Of a DNA stretch of 36,734 nucleotides, positions 36,594 through 36,734 are shown one piece after another (within the stretch, counting starts at the first letter, position 1; each line of letters starts with the position of its first letter). A model generated the notes under the pieces. It was not told the DNA's origin and did not search any database. It worked only from the letters and a program-made list of their open reading frames with translations. The translations under genes and the position numbers were made by a program. The DNA comes from Legionellaceae bacterium (GTDB lineage: Bacteria > Pseudomonadota > Gammaproteobacteria > Legionellales > Legionellaceae), in assembly GCA_029210085.1 (NCBI GenBank), contig JARGPP010000017.1, positions 1 to 36,734 of the forward strand, written 5' to 3'.

Positions 36594-36623
36594 AAAAAAA
36601 AAGCAGCTTTTTAGGGCTGCTTT
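36594..36623 (-). terminator. Rho-independent terminator of the rRNA operon
   Basis: Read on the minus strand, AAAGCAGC pairs with GCTGCTTT around an 8-base loop and is followed by a run of T. It begins about 11 bases after the 3' end of 5S rRNA. Confidence 0.85.
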
Positions 36624-36633
36624 AAAATAAAAT

Positions 36634-36734
36634 CCTGACGATGACCGACTTTCACATGGTGAAACACCACACTATCATAGGCGCAGGTCCGTTTCACTGC
36701 TGAGTTCGAGATGGGATCAGGTGGGGCCAGACCG
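36634..36734 (-). rRNA. rrf: 5S ribosomal RNA, 3' part (cut by window edge)
   Basis: Minus-strand sequence contains CCCCACCTGATCCCAT, CGAACTCAG, AGTGAAACG and GCGCCTATGATAGTGTGG, the conserved loops of 5S rRNA, and ends in CGTCAGG. The 3' end is set at 36634 because CGTCAGG normally pairs with the 5' end. Roughly the first 15-20 bases lie beyond the window. 23S and 16S genes should follow to the right. Confidence 0.95.

Overview
The window looks like chromosomal housekeeping DNA from an AT-rich gammaproteobacterium. The evidence is SecB, ZipA, LolB, Fis, a proteobacterial sdhCDAB-sucABCD cluster and the gene pairings coaBC-dut-algC and secB-gpsA. A Legionellales-like organism (relatives of Legionella and Coxiella) is my best guess, but this is inference from gene content and style; no marker gene settles it. 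There is no CRISPR array, phage or conjugative module.

Layout: 1-1128 holds the end of one gene and the whole of its tandem paralog, both unrecognised, the complete one ending in a hydrophobic hairpin. 1109-5924 (minus) runs argS, a SPOR-domain protein and a copper-type P-type ATPase whose catalytic motifs are altered. 6166-6331 is a gene-free stretch rich in inverted repeats. 6373-8314 (plus) is a rhodanese-secB-gpsA operon. 8394-10403 (minus) is a delta-9 desaturase followed by zipA. 10547-11540 (plus) is a small membrane protein overlapping plsC; coaD converges on it. 12133-13891 (plus) is lolB, tRNA-Gln and prs, without the ispE gene often found there. 14162-18051 (minus) carries fis, a YdgA/DUF945 protein, an MFS transporter and an RMF/CrpP-like domain joined to a C-terminal membrane anchor. 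18371-19299 is a decayed IS630-family element with both inverted ends and TA duplications still visible.

19348-29478 (minus) is one long energy-metabolism operon, sdhC-sdhD-sdhA-sdhB-sucA-sucB-sucC-sucD-pdxH. It encodes succinate dehydrogenase, the E1 and E2 parts of 2-oxoglutarate dehydrogenase, succinyl-CoA synthetase and the PLP-forming oxidase. A palindromic element sits between sucC and sucD. 29715-36522 (minus) is a tripartite-type ABC export module (fusion protein, ATPase, permease), then coaBC, dut, algC and an unrecognised gene. The window ends inside a minus-strand 5S rRNA, so an rRNA operon lies just beyond the right edge.

The points most worth following are the degenerate P-type ATPase, the membrane-anchored RMF-like protein, the tandem paralogs at the left edge, the 11-C tract in lolB, the internally deleted IS630 with intact ends, and several unexplained palindromic intergenic elements.
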